The notes under the pieces are model-generated. The model saw only the letters and a program-made list of their open reading frames with translations. It was not told the DNA's origin and did no database searches. This document shows, piece by piece, positions 1 through 9,110 of a stretch of DNA of 64,000 nucleotides. The DNA is taken from the NCBI RefSeq assembly GCF_026278245.1, contig NZ_CP111079.1, positions 3,350,501 to 3,414,500 on the forward strand, in the 5' to 3' direction. Positions within the stretch are counted from its first letter, which is position 1; each line of letters begins with the position of its first letter. Source of the stretch: Pontibacter kalidii (GTDB taxonomy: Bacteria > Bacteroidota > Bacteroidia > Cytophagales > Hymenobacteraceae). The translations under genes and the position numbers were made by a program.

Positions 1-1901
1 GCACTGTCTTCACCCTCTCTTTCGTCCGGCCCTGAAATAACCAGTTCACAACTTACTAAGCCTATTTCATCCAAGTACTCTTTGTATTTGATGGCAGCGA
101 CTTTGTTTGGGCAAACCAGCTGTGCTTTGAACTGCCCTTTTTCGCCTTTGCTCTGCCAATTGTCGCGGTAATGATGGCTGATGTCCCAGGCAATAGCATA
201 CATTTTCTGTTCTGCCTGGTTCAGCTGGTCAGCACGGCTGAATTTCTTCTTCAGGTCGGCTTTTTGGTAATCAGTAAGGGACTCCGACACCATTTGAAAA
301 TAATTGTCGATAGCATTGGCGCTTACCTGCTGAAACGCATGGCGCCCCTCATACAGAATAGGCACCACAGCACCATCTTCTACCGCCTTGGTTACCGGGT
401 ACTCGTCTATGATACCGCCAAACTTGGAGGCGGTGCTCTTTTCCTTTTTCATCAAAGGCGTACCTGTAAAGGCAATGAAACAGGCGTTGGGTAGGGCCTG
501 CGCCATCTTCACGTTAAAGGTTCCGTACTGGGTGCGGTGCCCCTCGTCAATCAGCACAAAGATGTTAGGTGAGGTAAGCGGCTGTTTTATGTTGTTGACT
601 GCCTTTTCAAACTTGTTGATAATGGTTGTCACTACAGCATCACTCCTACTTTGCAGCTTTTCTGCCAGGTCTTTACCTGTCTTGGCCCGTTCTACCAGCA
701 TATCACACTTCTTGAAAGTGGTGCTGATTTGTTCGTCTAAGTCGGTGCGGTCAGTTACCAGTACAATCTTAGGGTTGGTAATGCTCTTGTCCATGGCAAT
801 AGCCTGTGCCAACATTACCATGGTAAGGGACTTGCCGCTTCCTTGAGTATGCCAAATTACACCCCCTTGGCGCTTACCACCTTGAATATGGTGCACCCGC
901 TTGCTGATTTTGTTGATAGCAAAGTATTGCTGGTAACGAGCAATTTTCTTGATACCCCCATCAAACACGATGAAGCTATAAACTAAATCTAATAGGCGCT
1001 GCGGGCGGCATAGGCCGTATAGCAATTCATCCTGCTTGGTAAACCTTACCCCGTCTTTCTCCAATGCTTCGAAGTGGTACCTTACATAGGCGTAGCGACC
1101 GCTAAACAAATGCTTATGCTGTGCAGGCTGCAGCGGCTGGTTCTTCAAAACTTGCAGCTCTTGTTTATAGGCTAAGAGTGAAGTTTCTTTTTCCAGTTTG
1201 GTTTTACCCGCTGGCTTCTCTTCCCACTGTGCCCAAAACTTATGGGGGGTGGCATTGGTAGCGTAGGCCGCCTGGTTAGTGGCAATGCTAAGGCAGAGCT
1301 GCGCATACACATATAATGAGCGTATGCCGTCTTCCTGCTGATTGCGCAGATGTTGAGAAATGGCCTGCTCCAACGGGTCTTTTATATCAGAGCGCTTGCA
1401 CTCGATAATACAGAGCGGTATACCATTAACAAACAGCACAACATCAGGTCGGTAATGGTCTTGGCTTGCGGCCCGCATAACGCTGTACTCTTCTGTAACG
1501 TGAAACACGTTCTTGCTCCAGTCCTGCCAGTTAATATACTGCAGGGTATAGCTCTTTTTGTCTCCCTCTATACTTTGCTCCAGGGCCTTACCCAGCGTAA
1601 GCAGGTTATAAACATGCTCACAAGCTGCCATATACCCATCCTGCATCGGCACATCCTTTAAGGCTTGTATACCTGCTTTGATATTACTGTCTACAAATTC
1701 GTAGCTCTCGCCTTTGTAGGTAATGCTGTTGATGCACTCCAGCTGCTGACGCAGCACACCCTCCAGCAACACTGCTGTGGTTTTACCGCCTCGCAACTGC
1801 AGCGCTTCTTCCTGTGTCAGGTAGGTATAGCCTACTTTCTGCAGAAACTGCAGCGCGGGTATTTGGCTGATGTGGTCTTCGAGAAAAGAGGGAGTTTCCA
1901 T
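1..1901 (-). CDS. hsdR: Type I restriction enzyme R subunit HsdR (N-terminal 633 residues, cut by window edge)
   Basis: This is the restriction and translocation subunit of a type I restriction-modification complex, which cleaves unmodified DNA after ATP-driven translocation. The frame is open from the ATG at 1901 to base 1, so the C-terminus lies outside the window. Visible motifs: a PD-(D/E)xK nuclease site (D153, then ECK with E167 and K169), Walker A HTQGSGKS at 351-358, DEGH at 452-455 and FTGTP at 478-482 of the helicase core. The start lies 3 bases after the hsdS stop, so it is the last seen gene of a leftward operon. Base composition is AT-richer than the chromosome to the right. Family assignment is firm; sequence specificity is set by HsdS and cannot be read. 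Confidence 0.95.
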   Translation of the reverse strand, partial: METPSFLEDHISQIPALQFLQKVGYTYLTQEEALQLRGGKTTAVLLEGVLRQQLECINSITYKGESYEFVDSNIKAGIQALKDVPMQDGYMAACEHVYNLLTLGKALEQSIEGDKKSYTLQYINWQDWSKNVFHVTEEYSVMRAASQDHYRPDVVLFVNGIPLCIIECKRSDIKDPLEQAISQHLRNQQEDGIRSLYVYAQLCLSIATNQAAYATNATPHKFWAQWEEKPAGKTKLEKETSLLAYKQELQVLKNQPLQPAQHKHLFSGRYAYVRYHFEALEKDGVRFTKQDELLYGLCRPQRLLDLVYSFIVFDGGIKKIARYQQYFAINKISKRVHHIQGGKRQGGVIWHTQGSGKSLTMVMLAQAIAMDKSITNPKIVLVTDRTDLDEQISTTFKKCDMLVERAKTGKDLAEKLQSRSDAVVTTIINKFEKAVNNIKQPLTSPNIFVLIDEGHRTQYGTFNVKMAQALPNACFIAFTGTPLMKKEKSTASKFGGIIDEYPVTKAVEDGAVVPILYEGRHAFQQVSANAIDNYFQMVSESLTDYQKADLKKKFSRADQLNQAEQKMYAIAWDISHHYRDNWQSKGEKGQFKAQLVCPNKVAAIKYKEYLDEIGLVSCELVISGPDEREGEDS

Positions 1902-1904
1902 AGT

Positions 1905-3125
1905 TTAGCTAACTGGTTCTGCTTTTAGATTTACCCGTACCTGACCTGTCAGGAGCTTCTGCACTAGGCCTTTTTTCTGTTGTTTTAGTGCATTGAGCTT
2001 TTGCTGCAAGACTTCGATTTCTTTATCTGCGGCTTGAAGGACGGAAGCTATTTTTTGCTGCTCTCTAAAATCAGGTATAGATAATTTTAGGTTAAAGAAA
2101 TCTACAGGGGTTACATTTAACAATCCATGTGCACGACCTCCCTCATGTGCAATCTTCTTTAGCTCACGATTCAAGAAACCAGCATTAAAGTAATGCTCCA
2201 TAAATTCAGGTGAGTGCTTACTTTCATTCTTCAAACCGAAGCAAATGTATAGAGTCGTAACTACACCTGCCTCATAGTATTTCAGTCTTTTAATAGCCCC
2301 CATAGGGTATCCATTAGAGTAGCTTTTATTATAAGCGAACTCTCCTTTCCTTAGTAGGAAATAATTATCAAGCGTTTCACTCGCTACTTGTTTGTTAAAG
2401 TAATGCTCCTGATTTATTAATCCCTTTTGAGCAGAAATAGTAAGCACATTGGTATTTGCATCTGTATTCTTTCGTGTCACACGATTAAAAACATCCCCTA
2501 ATGTTACTTCCTGCCATTCATCTGTAAACTCCTTAAACCGTTTTTTACCAGTAAGGAGCTGCTGCATTAGAGCTTTCTTGCGCTTTTGCTTGGCGGCAAT
2601 TAGCTGCTGCAGTTTCTCAATGCCATTATCCCAAGTAGAAAATATAGTGCCTATGGCGCGTTGTTCCTCAAAAGGCGGCTTTATTACTTCGATTGATGAA
2701 CATACTTCTTTGTTAAGTTTGGGCTGTGCAGTTCCTGTATTATACTTGTCATACTTTAGGCTCTCCAAATATTCTGTTAAGAAACCTATATCCATATCTT
2801 GGTTTGGACGCAGTACGTGAGCGTGATTATTTACCCATATCTTGCCCGACACCTTAAACGCAAGAGGAGTACTACGATTCAGAATATTAGCTCCATCTTC
2901 ACCTAACAGAATCAACTCTTCATCGAAAATAAAGTTATCAACATAATCAATTATGCCTGACGCTCCATAATATGGGTAAATACCCCTACGCATTGCCCTG
3001 TCACTTTCTTTTATGGGTTTCCTTTTACCATCAAGAAAAGTGCATACTTTACCTAAAGTTGTAACCTCCCAACCAACAGGAATGCATTTCGTTTCAAGCA
3101 ACTTATCCTCTGCTTCTGCTATCAT
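1905..3125 (-). CDS. hsdS: Type I restriction enzyme specificity subunit HsdS
   Basis: HsdS recognises the split DNA target and guides both methylation and cleavage. At 406 residues it has the normal full-length layout: target-recognition domain 1 (about 15-165), a central helical spacer with AAKQKRKKALMQQLLTG around 175-195, domain 2 (about 205-350) and a C-terminal helix ending KQQKKGLVQKLLTG. The two repeated QQLLTG/QKLLTG helices are the signature of the family. Its ATG overlaps the stop of the upstream GIY-YIG gene (ATGA), implying translational coupling, and hsdR follows 3 bases later. Confidence 0.93.
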   Translation of the reverse strand: MIAEAEDKLLETKCIPVGWEVTTLGKVCTFLDGKRKPIKESDRAMRRGIYPYYGASGIIDYVDNFIFDEELILLGEDGANILNRSTPLAFKVSGKIWVNNHAHVLRPNQDMDIGFLTEYLESLKYDKYNTGTAQPKLNKEVCSSIEVIKPPFEEQRAIGTIFSTWDNGIEKLQQLIAAKQKRKKALMQQLLTGKKRFKEFTDEWQEVTLGDVFNRVTRKNTDANTNVLTISAQKGLINQEHYFNKQVASETLDNYFLLRKGEFAYNKSYSNGYPMGAIKRLKYYEAGVVTTLYICFGLKNESKHSPEFMEHYFNAGFLNRELKKIAHEGGRAHGLLNVTPVDFFNLKLSIPDFREQQKIASVLQAADKEIEVLQQKLNALKQQKKGLVQKLLTGQVRVNLKAEPVS

Positions 3126-3700
3126 AAGTTCATTAGATTTGAAAGTGTTTGATATAATAATCGGCTTGGCATTCTACCTATCCTATCGTTAAGCAAGTCA
3201 TTAGGAAAAGACTGATTAAGAGCTTTCATAATAATACTCTCAAGCCTACTTAATCTTCCTATTTCGAGAACACCAAATGTGTTTAGCCGAATTACATTGT
3301 AAGAAAGCACTATATCCAAAGCTTGCCTATACTCTTCGTAGTTGTACTCGCCACTATAGTTTGATAGCTTTCTATTTGCTGTGCTCCGAACCAACTTATT
3401 CCAATCCCAATTTGGTCTTGGGTCGTAGTACAAGTGGCTCTGAAAGCGGTGCAGGAAATGCTTTTTAGCTTTGCCTACATACACAGGTGTATTACCGTCA
3501 AACATGATGTAGATACCCTGCCCATAATATTCTTCTTTATGCAGGTCATAGAAAGCTATAGCACCAGGGTTACCATTAAGCACCATATCTTCCATTGTAA
3601 GAGAGCCATACCTTACCTTTTCAGAGGCAATAATTCTCTCAGCTGCTTCCTGCACAGTAAGGTCAGCAATAGCTGAATAAGGGATTACTCCATTCATCAT
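3122..3700 (-). CDS. GIY-YIG nuclease-like protein inside the type I RM operon
   Basis: A 192-residue protein with a recognisable GIY-YIG nuclease core: GIY at 62-64, YVGKA at 74-78, an Arg at 85 in RFQSH and a Glu at 154 in RLESI, matching the order of catalytic residues in that superfamily. The resemblance is closest to Eco29kI-type restriction nucleases, but that is from memory of the motif and not from a search. The ATG abuts the hsdM stop codon and its own stop overlaps hsdS, so it is a structural member of the operon. Its role is unknown: an accessory restriction nuclease, a second restriction activity sharing the methylase, or a maintenance function. Confidence 0.75.
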   Translation of the reverse strand: MMNGVIPYSAIADLTVQEAAERIIASEKVRYGSLTMEDMVLNGNPGAIAFYDLHKEEYYGQGIYIMFDGNTPVYVGKAKKHFLHRFQSHLYYDPRPNWDWNKLVRSTANRKLSNYSGEYNYEEYRQALDIVLSYNVIRLNTFGVLEIGRLSRLESIIMKALNQSFPNDLLNDRIGRMPSRLLYQTLSNLMNL

Positions 3701-5233
3701 CTATAGGCTCAATTCTTCCAAATAGCTTTTCATTTCCTGCTGCACCGCTGCCAATTCATCTTCCAACTTGTCAATCTCTTGTTGCACGGCCTGCACATCA
3801 ATAGCATCCTCTTCTTCAAAGGTGTCCACATAACGCGGGATATTCAGGTTATACTCGTTTTCCTGCAGCTCCTCAGGAGTAGCAACATAGGCAAACTTGT
3901 CCTCTACAACACCCGCTTCAAGCTCACCACTATTAAAACGTCGGTAAGTATCTACAATCGCGTTGATATCCTGCTCGCGAAGCCTATTTTGGTTCTTTCC
4001 TGGTTCGTAGCGCTGGCTGGCATCTATGAACAGCACATTCTTGTTAGTGCCTTTTCCACGGTTAAAGATTAGGATAGCAGCAGGAATACCGGTACCAAAG
4101 AATAAGTTAGACGGCAGGCCAATCACAGCCTCCAGCAAGTTTTCTTCAATGGCTTTTTGACGAATCTTACCCTCAGAAGAGCCACGGAACAGTACACCAT
4201 GCGGCACCACTACACCTACCTTACCCCTACCCTCGTAGGTAGTCTCAATCATGTGCGAGATAAAGGCCCAATCTCCCTTGCTAATAGGTGGCACCCCACG
4301 CCAAAAGCGGTTGTGTGGGTCTGCAGCGGCTTCATCAGCACCCCACTTATCCAGCGAGAAAGGCGGGTTGGCAACTACTGTATCAAATTTCATTAGGGCA
4401 TCACCCTCTTTCAGTTTTGGGTTGCGGATAGTATCACCCCAGCGCACCGTAGCATTATCAAAGCCATGCAGGAACATATTCATTACAGCCAGTGCCCAAG
4501 TACTACCGTTGGCTTCCTGTCCGTAAAGCGAGAAGTTATCAGAACCTACTTCACGGCCTGCCTTAATCAACATCGAGCCCGAACCGCAAGTAGGGTCACA
4601 AATACGAGCTCCAGGTGCCGATTTAGTCAATTTGGCAATAAGCGTAGAAACCTCACCTGGGGTATAAAACTCTCCCGCTTTTTTTCCTGCATCAGAAGCG
4701 AAGTGAGCTATCAGGAATTCGTAAGCATCACCGATGATGTCGTTACCAGCCAAATGGGATGGACGCAGGTCCAGCTTCTTATCACTGAAGTCAGTCAGCA
4801 AATTCTTCAGGCGCGTCTTCTTGTCCTTAGCGTCACCCAGGTTACTGGAGTTAAAGTCGATGTTACGGAAAATACCCGAACCGTCTTCACCTCCTAATTT
4901 TTCACGGTTAGCTTCCTCTAAGTCATTTAAGGCAATGTTTATCAGTTCACCAATATTGGTCTCGTTGCGGTGCTCGTACAGGTAATCAAATGTACAATGC
5001 TCGGGCACCACAAAACGCTCGTGACGCATGGCACGCTCTGCACGCTCCTTATCACCGTCATACTTCTCTAAGTACTTGCTAAATTTATCCTTATGCACAT
5101 CGCTTACATACTTCAAGAAGAGCATGGTAAGGATATAGTCTTTATACTGGCTTGGGTCGATAACGCCTCTAAAGGTATCGCACGCTTTCCAAACTATGTT
5201 ATTAATCTCCTGCTGTGTAATTTTCTTTTCCAT
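3701..5233 (-). CDS. hsdM: Type I DNA methyltransferase subunit HsdM (N6-adenine)
   Basis: HsdM transfers a methyl group from S-adenosylmethionine to adenine in the HsdS target. The 510-residue protein has the HsdM N-terminal helical domain, GEFYTP at 187-192, the SAM-binding motif DPTCGSG at 213-219 and the catalytic NPPF at 299-302. The C-terminus is a coiled coil rich in Glu and Gln. It lies 22 bases after a short S-like gene and directly abuts the GIY-YIG gene, so the order of transcription is S-like, hsdM, GIY-YIG, hsdS, hsdR. Confidence 0.95.
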   Translation of the reverse strand: MEKKITQQEINNIVWKACDTFRGVIDPSQYKDYILTMLFLKYVSDVHKDKFSKYLEKYDGDKERAERAMRHERFVVPEHCTFDYLYEHRNETNIGELINIALNDLEEANREKLGGEDGSGIFRNIDFNSSNLGDAKDKKTRLKNLLTDFSDKKLDLRPSHLAGNDIIGDAYEFLIAHFASDAGKKAGEFYTPGEVSTLIAKLTKSAPGARICDPTCGSGSMLIKAGREVGSDNFSLYGQEANGSTWALAVMNMFLHGFDNATVRWGDTIRNPKLKEGDALMKFDTVVANPPFSLDKWGADEAAADPHNRFWRGVPPISKGDWAFISHMIETTYEGRGKVGVVVPHGVLFRGSSEGKIRQKAIEENLLEAVIGLPSNLFFGTGIPAAILIFNRGKGTNKNVLFIDASQRYEPGKNQNRLREQDINAIVDTYRRFNSGELEAGVVEDKFAYVATPEELQENEYNLNIPRYVDTFEEEDAIDVQAVQQEIDKLEDELAAVQQEMKSYLEELSL

Positions 5234-5255
5234 TATATAAATATATAAATTAATA

Positions 5256-5825
5256 TTATTGTTGCACCGCTAATAGTAGTTGACTTTGAATTTGTTGCTC
5301 TCGTAGCACTTCTAACAGCTGCATAATCTGCTTTTCTCTGTTTCGTAATTGCTGAATCCTGAGCACCTGCTGCTGTCGCTCTAAGCTTGGCAATGGCACC
5401 TCCAATTCTTCCAGCGTCTTTTTAGAAATGGATGGTATAGAAGAACCTCTTGCCTGATGCTTCAGTTGCGCTTGGGTAACTGGGTGGTTCAGGTACCAGG
5501 CCAGGTAGGCTGGCAATACTTGTTGGACGCTTTTCTTCATAGGCTTCAAGATTAAAAATATGGATGATGCGATGGCCTGCCCCATGGCAGAATCGTACTC
5601 TACGGCAAAATTATTGGCACCCTTGGCTACAAATAGCACGTCACTTTCTGATAATAGGTGCCTGCTTAGACCACCCTCAATCACAACATTAGGCACTATA
5701 CTCCCCTGCAGTTTCCCAAAGGCGTCAAACATACTGGCTTGCAGGTAAGTAGCTTCACCATTAGGCACCGTCTTAGCATACACCCCAGTTTGTATAGCGA
5801 CAAGCTCTTTTAGTAGCATTTTCAT
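5256..5825 (-). CDS. Half-size type I S-subunit-like protein (single target-recognition domain)
   Basis: The 189-residue product has one HsdS-type target-recognition fold: GSSIPSISKKTLEELEVPLP around 127-146, the conserved end of a recognition domain, followed by a long helix (ERQQQVLRIQQLRNREKQIM) ending in Gln-rich sequence. It is half the length of a true HsdS. It is the first gene of the operon, 22 bases before hsdM. Such single-domain proteins may dimerise to act as an alternative specificity subunit or may be a remnant; the gene is intact, with a start at 5825 and no internal stops. Function is inferred from homology and context. Confidence 0.7.
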   Translation of the reverse strand: MKMLLKELVAIQTGVYAKTVPNGEATYLQASMFDAFGKLQGSIVPNVVIEGGLSRHLLSESDVLFVAKGANNFAVEYDSAMGQAIASSIFLILKPMKKSVQQVLPAYLAWYLNHPVTQAQLKHQARGSSIPSISKKTLEELEVPLPSLERQQQVLRIQQLRNREKQIMQLLEVLREQQIQSQLLLAVQQ

Positions 5826-6144
5826 ATTATTTTATTCAGTAATCACTCTACAAACATATAGCATTATTCTATATTTCGAAAGTTTTAGCTTCAGTAATCA
5901 GTCTACTAATTTTTACATATATAAAGTAAAGCTTTAATAACCAATCAATTGATGCTTGAAAAAATTTAGAAAAAAAATAAAGTAGGCTGTTTGCCTTGGG
6001 CTTTATATGTAAAGAGGGGGGTGGGGAAACGATCTTTGGAGGGGTGGGGGTAGGGGCTCTCCGGTGGTGGCTCTCCTATATATACCATGGGATCCCTTTT
6101 TATTCGATACAAAAACGGCAGAATTTTCGTTTTTGCGGGGTCCA
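5826..6144. other. AT-rich spacer with a G-tract cluster between the RM operon and the replication module
   Basis: No credible gene. The left part (5826-5970) is very AT-rich and is the likely promoter region for the leftward RM operon, although I cannot mark a clear -33/-7 pair. At 6016-6056 the plus strand carries five runs of four to six Gs separated by short spacers, which could fold as a G-quadruplex. Confidence 0.5.
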
Positions 6145-7083
6145 TCACCTGAACATATCAACATCAAACCGAACTAAATAATCTGCCAAGTCAATCCCCT
6201 GCTGCCTGTCTGCTGCAGTCGCTCCACGCTCCAACATCTCGGAGACCATCACACTAGCAACGGCAGATAGCTCCTGCGCTTTCTCCCTCCACTTCTCTAG
6301 GCTATTCACGTCGGGAAACAGTACAACGTTCCTCCCCTTCAGGACCTGGCATTTCTCCACGGACAGGTTGTAGAGGCCACCACTGGCCAGCCACACGAAT
6401 TGCGGCAAGTAGACACTCGCAATGAGGGCCGTTTTCTCACTCTCCACAACGGCAACTGTCTTCGTGGGCTCAGAGGCTAACAGGTGCTCCCCAAACAGAC
6501 ACTGCTGCAGGTTAAATTCACTCAACTGCAGCACACTATGCACCCAGTTGATGTGACTGAACGGCTCCTTTATCCTCTTGCCTTTCTCTGGGTCATACAG
6601 CATGACTTTTCCGGTCCTTACCTTTCCGGTAACATCGACCTGCCAAAACACCGTGGCCCCGCCCCAATGGCTGGAGGTACCGATACGGTAACAGCTAACT
6701 AAATCCTGCGCGACATCGGCTCCAAACCTACGTGTCAGATAAAACACCAAATGGTTCTCGGAGTAGCGGCGGAGGCTTTGCCTAAATATGTCTTCAGGGA
6801 TATAAGAGACAGGTTTGGGCGTGTGAGGTTTGGGTGAAACGTCAACTTGCCTGTACAACTCGATGCTTTGTCCCAAGAGTGGGTTGTCCTCGAAGAACTG
6901 CTTTGGGGTGTAGTGGTAGCCACAGCTGTCTACCCGATCACACCTGCCTACACGCTCATCAAGGTAATTCCCGGTTTCCGTGTCAATATAGCGTGTGAAC
7001 CTTCTGCGCGCCCCGCAACTCGGGCAGTCAAAGCGTGTTTTCCACCCCTTGTACGGCTGTAAGGTAAAGCGATAGGCTGCCAT
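6145..7083 (-). CDS. DUF6371-type protein: zinc-finger plus toprim-like domain (primase-like)
   Basis: A Bacteroidota mobile-element protein that resembles the front half of a DnaG-like primase. From the chosen start (MAAYRF, ATG at 7083) cysteines C20, C23, C48 and C54 with H57 form a zinc finger. Further on, VAVVESEKTA and a later VVLFPD followed by Asn-Ser resemble the Glu and Asp-x-Asp elements of a toprim fold. It follows the P4-type helicase gene by 81 bases, so the two probably act together in copying the element. An upstream in-frame start at 7122 adds 13 residues unlike the family. Family name is from memory of the zinc-finger pattern. Confidence 0.7.
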   Translation of the reverse strand: MAAYRFTLQPYKGWKTRFDCPSCGARRRFTRYIDTETGNYLDERVGRCDRVDSCGYHYTPKQFFEDNPLLGQSIELYRQVDVSPKPHTPKPVSYIPEDIFRQSLRRYSENHLVFYLTRRFGADVAQDLVSCYRIGTSSHWGGATVFWQVDVTGKVRTGKVMLYDPEKGKRIKEPFSHINWVHSVLQLSEFNLQQCLFGEHLLASEPTKTVAVVESEKTALIASVYLPQFVWLASGGLYNLSVEKCQVLKGRNVVLFPDVNSLEKWREKAQELSAVASVMVSEMLERGATAADRQQGIDLADYLVRFDVDMFR

Positions 7084-7122
7084 AGCAATAAATGTTTTTA
7101 TTAGCCCACACATCCAACACAC

Positions 7123-7159
7123 CCAGCACCGGATTGTGCTGGACGTGCTGAAAGTGCTG
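7123..7159. repeat. Iteron-like direct repeats and hairpin, possible element origin
   Basis: Three copies of GTGCTG start at 7136, 7145 and 7154, exactly 9 bases apart. The first also forms the right arm of a 7-bp hairpin (CCAGCAC 7123-7129 with GTGCTGG 7136-7142). They lie in the 81-base gap between the helicase and primase-like genes, where a replication origin is plausible. Function is inference. Confidence 0.4.
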
Positions 7160-7164
7160 CCAGT

Positions 7165-8682
7165 TTAACTACTTTTCCTTATGTAGACGGCCTGTCCGTA
7201 ATTCTTGCGTTCCATCTGGTAACCGGCGGCGGTAAGCCGGGCACTGAAAGTCTTTCGAGAGCAGGACTTGTAGCCACTCTCCACGCAGTAGACCCGGTAC
7301 TCTGAGTACAGGGCCTTGAACGGCATACTGCTAACCATATCCGCCTTATACCCCTCGTCCTCCAGGAACAACAACACACTGTCAGACCCCTGCTTATACT
7401 GCAGCAGCTGCCTCTCCACAGCCTCGGAGTAGGTAAAACCCTTCTGCTCCATCAGCCGCCCAAGCCCCGCGAGCACCCAGTTTAGGACCCCCGACAGCTC
7501 CTGCTCAGTGATCTTCCTGGCCAACTCCTTGTCCTGCCCCTCCTCAGGCACCGTCACCTCGAAGGGCACTATCAGAAGCCGCCGGAAGAAGGCGTTGTTG
7601 TGCTCTACGTCCTTGGGCAGCTCGTTACAGTTAAAGATGAACTTGGCATAGTTGGTAATGGTGAAAGGGTCCTTATACGGCAGCCGCGCCTCCACCGGCT
7701 CACCCGAGACGAGCTGCTTGAACAGGTCAAGCTGCATCCTGCCCCCACTTATCTCACTGGCGTAGTTTAGCAGTTTATCACCGATTTTAGCGCGGTAGTA
7801 CCCGCTGGAGTCTGTCAGGCTTTGGAGCGAGAAATTCGACACATTACTGGTACCCAACATGGAGTTGATGACCTCAAAGAACACGGACTTACCGTTTGCC
7901 CCCGAGCCATAAAGCAGCAGGGCCTTCTCCAGCTTTAGCATGCCTGAGGGCACAAAGACAGAGCCTATGTACTCAGCTAGTATCTTTTGCCTGTCTGGGT
8001 CCGGCTGCACCTGATTCAGGTAATTCCTAAACATCGGCGCCTCGGCCTTCGGATCGTAGGCGAAAGGCAGCTGATAGGTCAGGAAGTCTTGTGGACGGGG
8101 CGCCCGCAACACATGCCCCTCCGGCCTTATCTCTAATGTGCCGTTCAGCAGGTTCACCAGCACCACCCCCAAACGTTGCTTTGGCTTCGGCAGATTGGCT
8201 GCGGCCAGAAATTGTTTATACAGCTGCTCCTGAAAAGAATAGTGTCGGGCATCGAACTTGTCGACTCCCATCTTCTCTGCAGCCCTTCCGAGGAACACTT
8301 GAAGCTCGCTGTCATCTACCGCGCACCAAAAAGCCCCGTTATAGAGGTACACACTCCCGTTATGCTGGCATAACCCCCAACTGTTCCGGCGGGCAATACT
8401 CAGCACCTGCTCCACGCAGGCCACTAGGTAATGCTTCTTGGCGAGCTTGTCACTGCTATCATCAAGGTCTGCCAACTGCCGAAAGTCAATACGTTCTACA
8501 TGCTCCAGCAGTCTATCCAGAAGCCGCTCATGCGGCACGGGCTCGAACTTGTTCTGTAGCCGCTCTACCTCTGCCTTGATTGCCTGAATGTCAAGTTTTA
8601 GGTTATCAGCCTGTGGTCGTAGACACAGGGAGTGGTATGAGGCAGTGCGCATCAAGCTGAGGTGGTTACTTGCCGGCTTCAT
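7165..8682 (-). CDS. P4-type phage/plasmid primase-helicase (superfamily 3)
   Basis: A 505-residue replicative helicase of the phage P4 alpha / D5 family. The Walker A loop is GSGANGKS at 259-266, and NCNELP at 351-356 is the sensor motif typical of the family, followed by FFRRLLIVPF. The region before it (about 150-255) is the D5 N-terminal domain, with LLNGTLEI at 178-185. The toprim/primase part is supplied by the next gene instead of being fused. The ATG overlaps the stop of the helix-turn-helix gene upstream (ATGA). GC content is visibly higher than in the RM genes and the integrase on either side. Confidence 0.88.
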   Translation of the reverse strand: MKPASNHLSLMRTASYHSLCLRPQADNLKLDIQAIKAEVERLQNKFEPVPHERLLDRLLEHVERIDFRQLADLDDSSDKLAKKHYLVACVEQVLSIARRNSWGLCQHNGSVYLYNGAFWCAVDDSELQVFLGRAAEKMGVDKFDARHYSFQEQLYKQFLAAANLPKPKQRLGVVLVNLLNGTLEIRPEGHVLRAPRPQDFLTYQLPFAYDPKAEAPMFRNYLNQVQPDPDRQKILAEYIGSVFVPSGMLKLEKALLLYGSGANGKSVFFEVINSMLGTSNVSNFSLQSLTDSSGYYRAKIGDKLLNYASEISGGRMQLDLFKQLVSGEPVEARLPYKDPFTITNYAKFIFNCNELPKDVEHNNAFFRRLLIVPFEVTVPEEGQDKELARKITEQELSGVLNWVLAGLGRLMEQKGFTYSEAVERQLLQYKQGSDSVLLFLEDEGYKADMVSSMPFKALYSEYRVYCVESGYKSCSRKTFSARLTAAGYQMERKNYGQAVYIRKSS

Positions 8683-9026
8683 CGCTTACCTCCTTTCCTA
8701 ATTTTATTGTTGGCACTTCTAGCCAACTGCAGGTTGACCTCACAGCTAGTGTTCCTCTCCACCGTTTGGGTTTCTACCCAAGCAAGAAGTTCTTTGCGGG
8801 AAAACACTAACCGACGCCCGAATCGTTTGTGAGGGATCTCCTTGGAAGCGGTAAGTTTGTAAAGTTTAGACTTACTGAGCCCAGTAATCGCCAGCGCATC
8901 TGGTAAAGTGCAGCGGTCTGAAGACTCAGTTATTCTTGGTGTAGAGCTTTTTTCTTTTAGCTCAAGGAGCAGCGTTTCCAATCGGTTCAAACGCCTCTCG
9001 ATTACTGAAAATGGATTGTCAATCAT
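8679..9026 (-). CDS. Helix-turn-helix DNA-binding protein (excisionase family)
   Basis: A small regulator typical of Bacteroidota integrated elements. From MIDNPFSVIERR (ATG at 9026) a coiled-coil start is followed by a MerR/excisionase-like winged helix: LPDALAITGLSKSKLYKL then IPHKRFGRRLVFSRKELLAW, the recognition helix and wing. It probably acts as directionality factor or controls the helicase gene with which it overlaps by ATGA. The longer frame from 9098 adds 24 residues with no family resemblance. Confidence 0.8.
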   Translation of the reverse strand: MIDNPFSVIERRLNRLETLLLELKEKSSTPRITESSDRCTLPDALAITGLSKSKLYKLTASKEIPHKRFGRRLVFSRKELLAWVETQTVERNTSCEVNLQLARSANNKIRKGGKR

Positions 9027-9110
9027 CGGCTTAGAATTTAATTTAAGCCAAAGTTGCAGAAGGTGGAACTTGCGTTTTTTGCTGAAATCTTGCAGCAAGA
9101 AAATAGCAAA

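Noticed and set aside
5966..6146. 60-residue frame overlapping the stop of the DUF6371 gene (TGATG), Pro-rich
   Set aside because: It spans the G-tract and a very AT-rich stretch, ends in a run of Phe from poly-T sequence, and has no resemblance to a protein; more likely chance.
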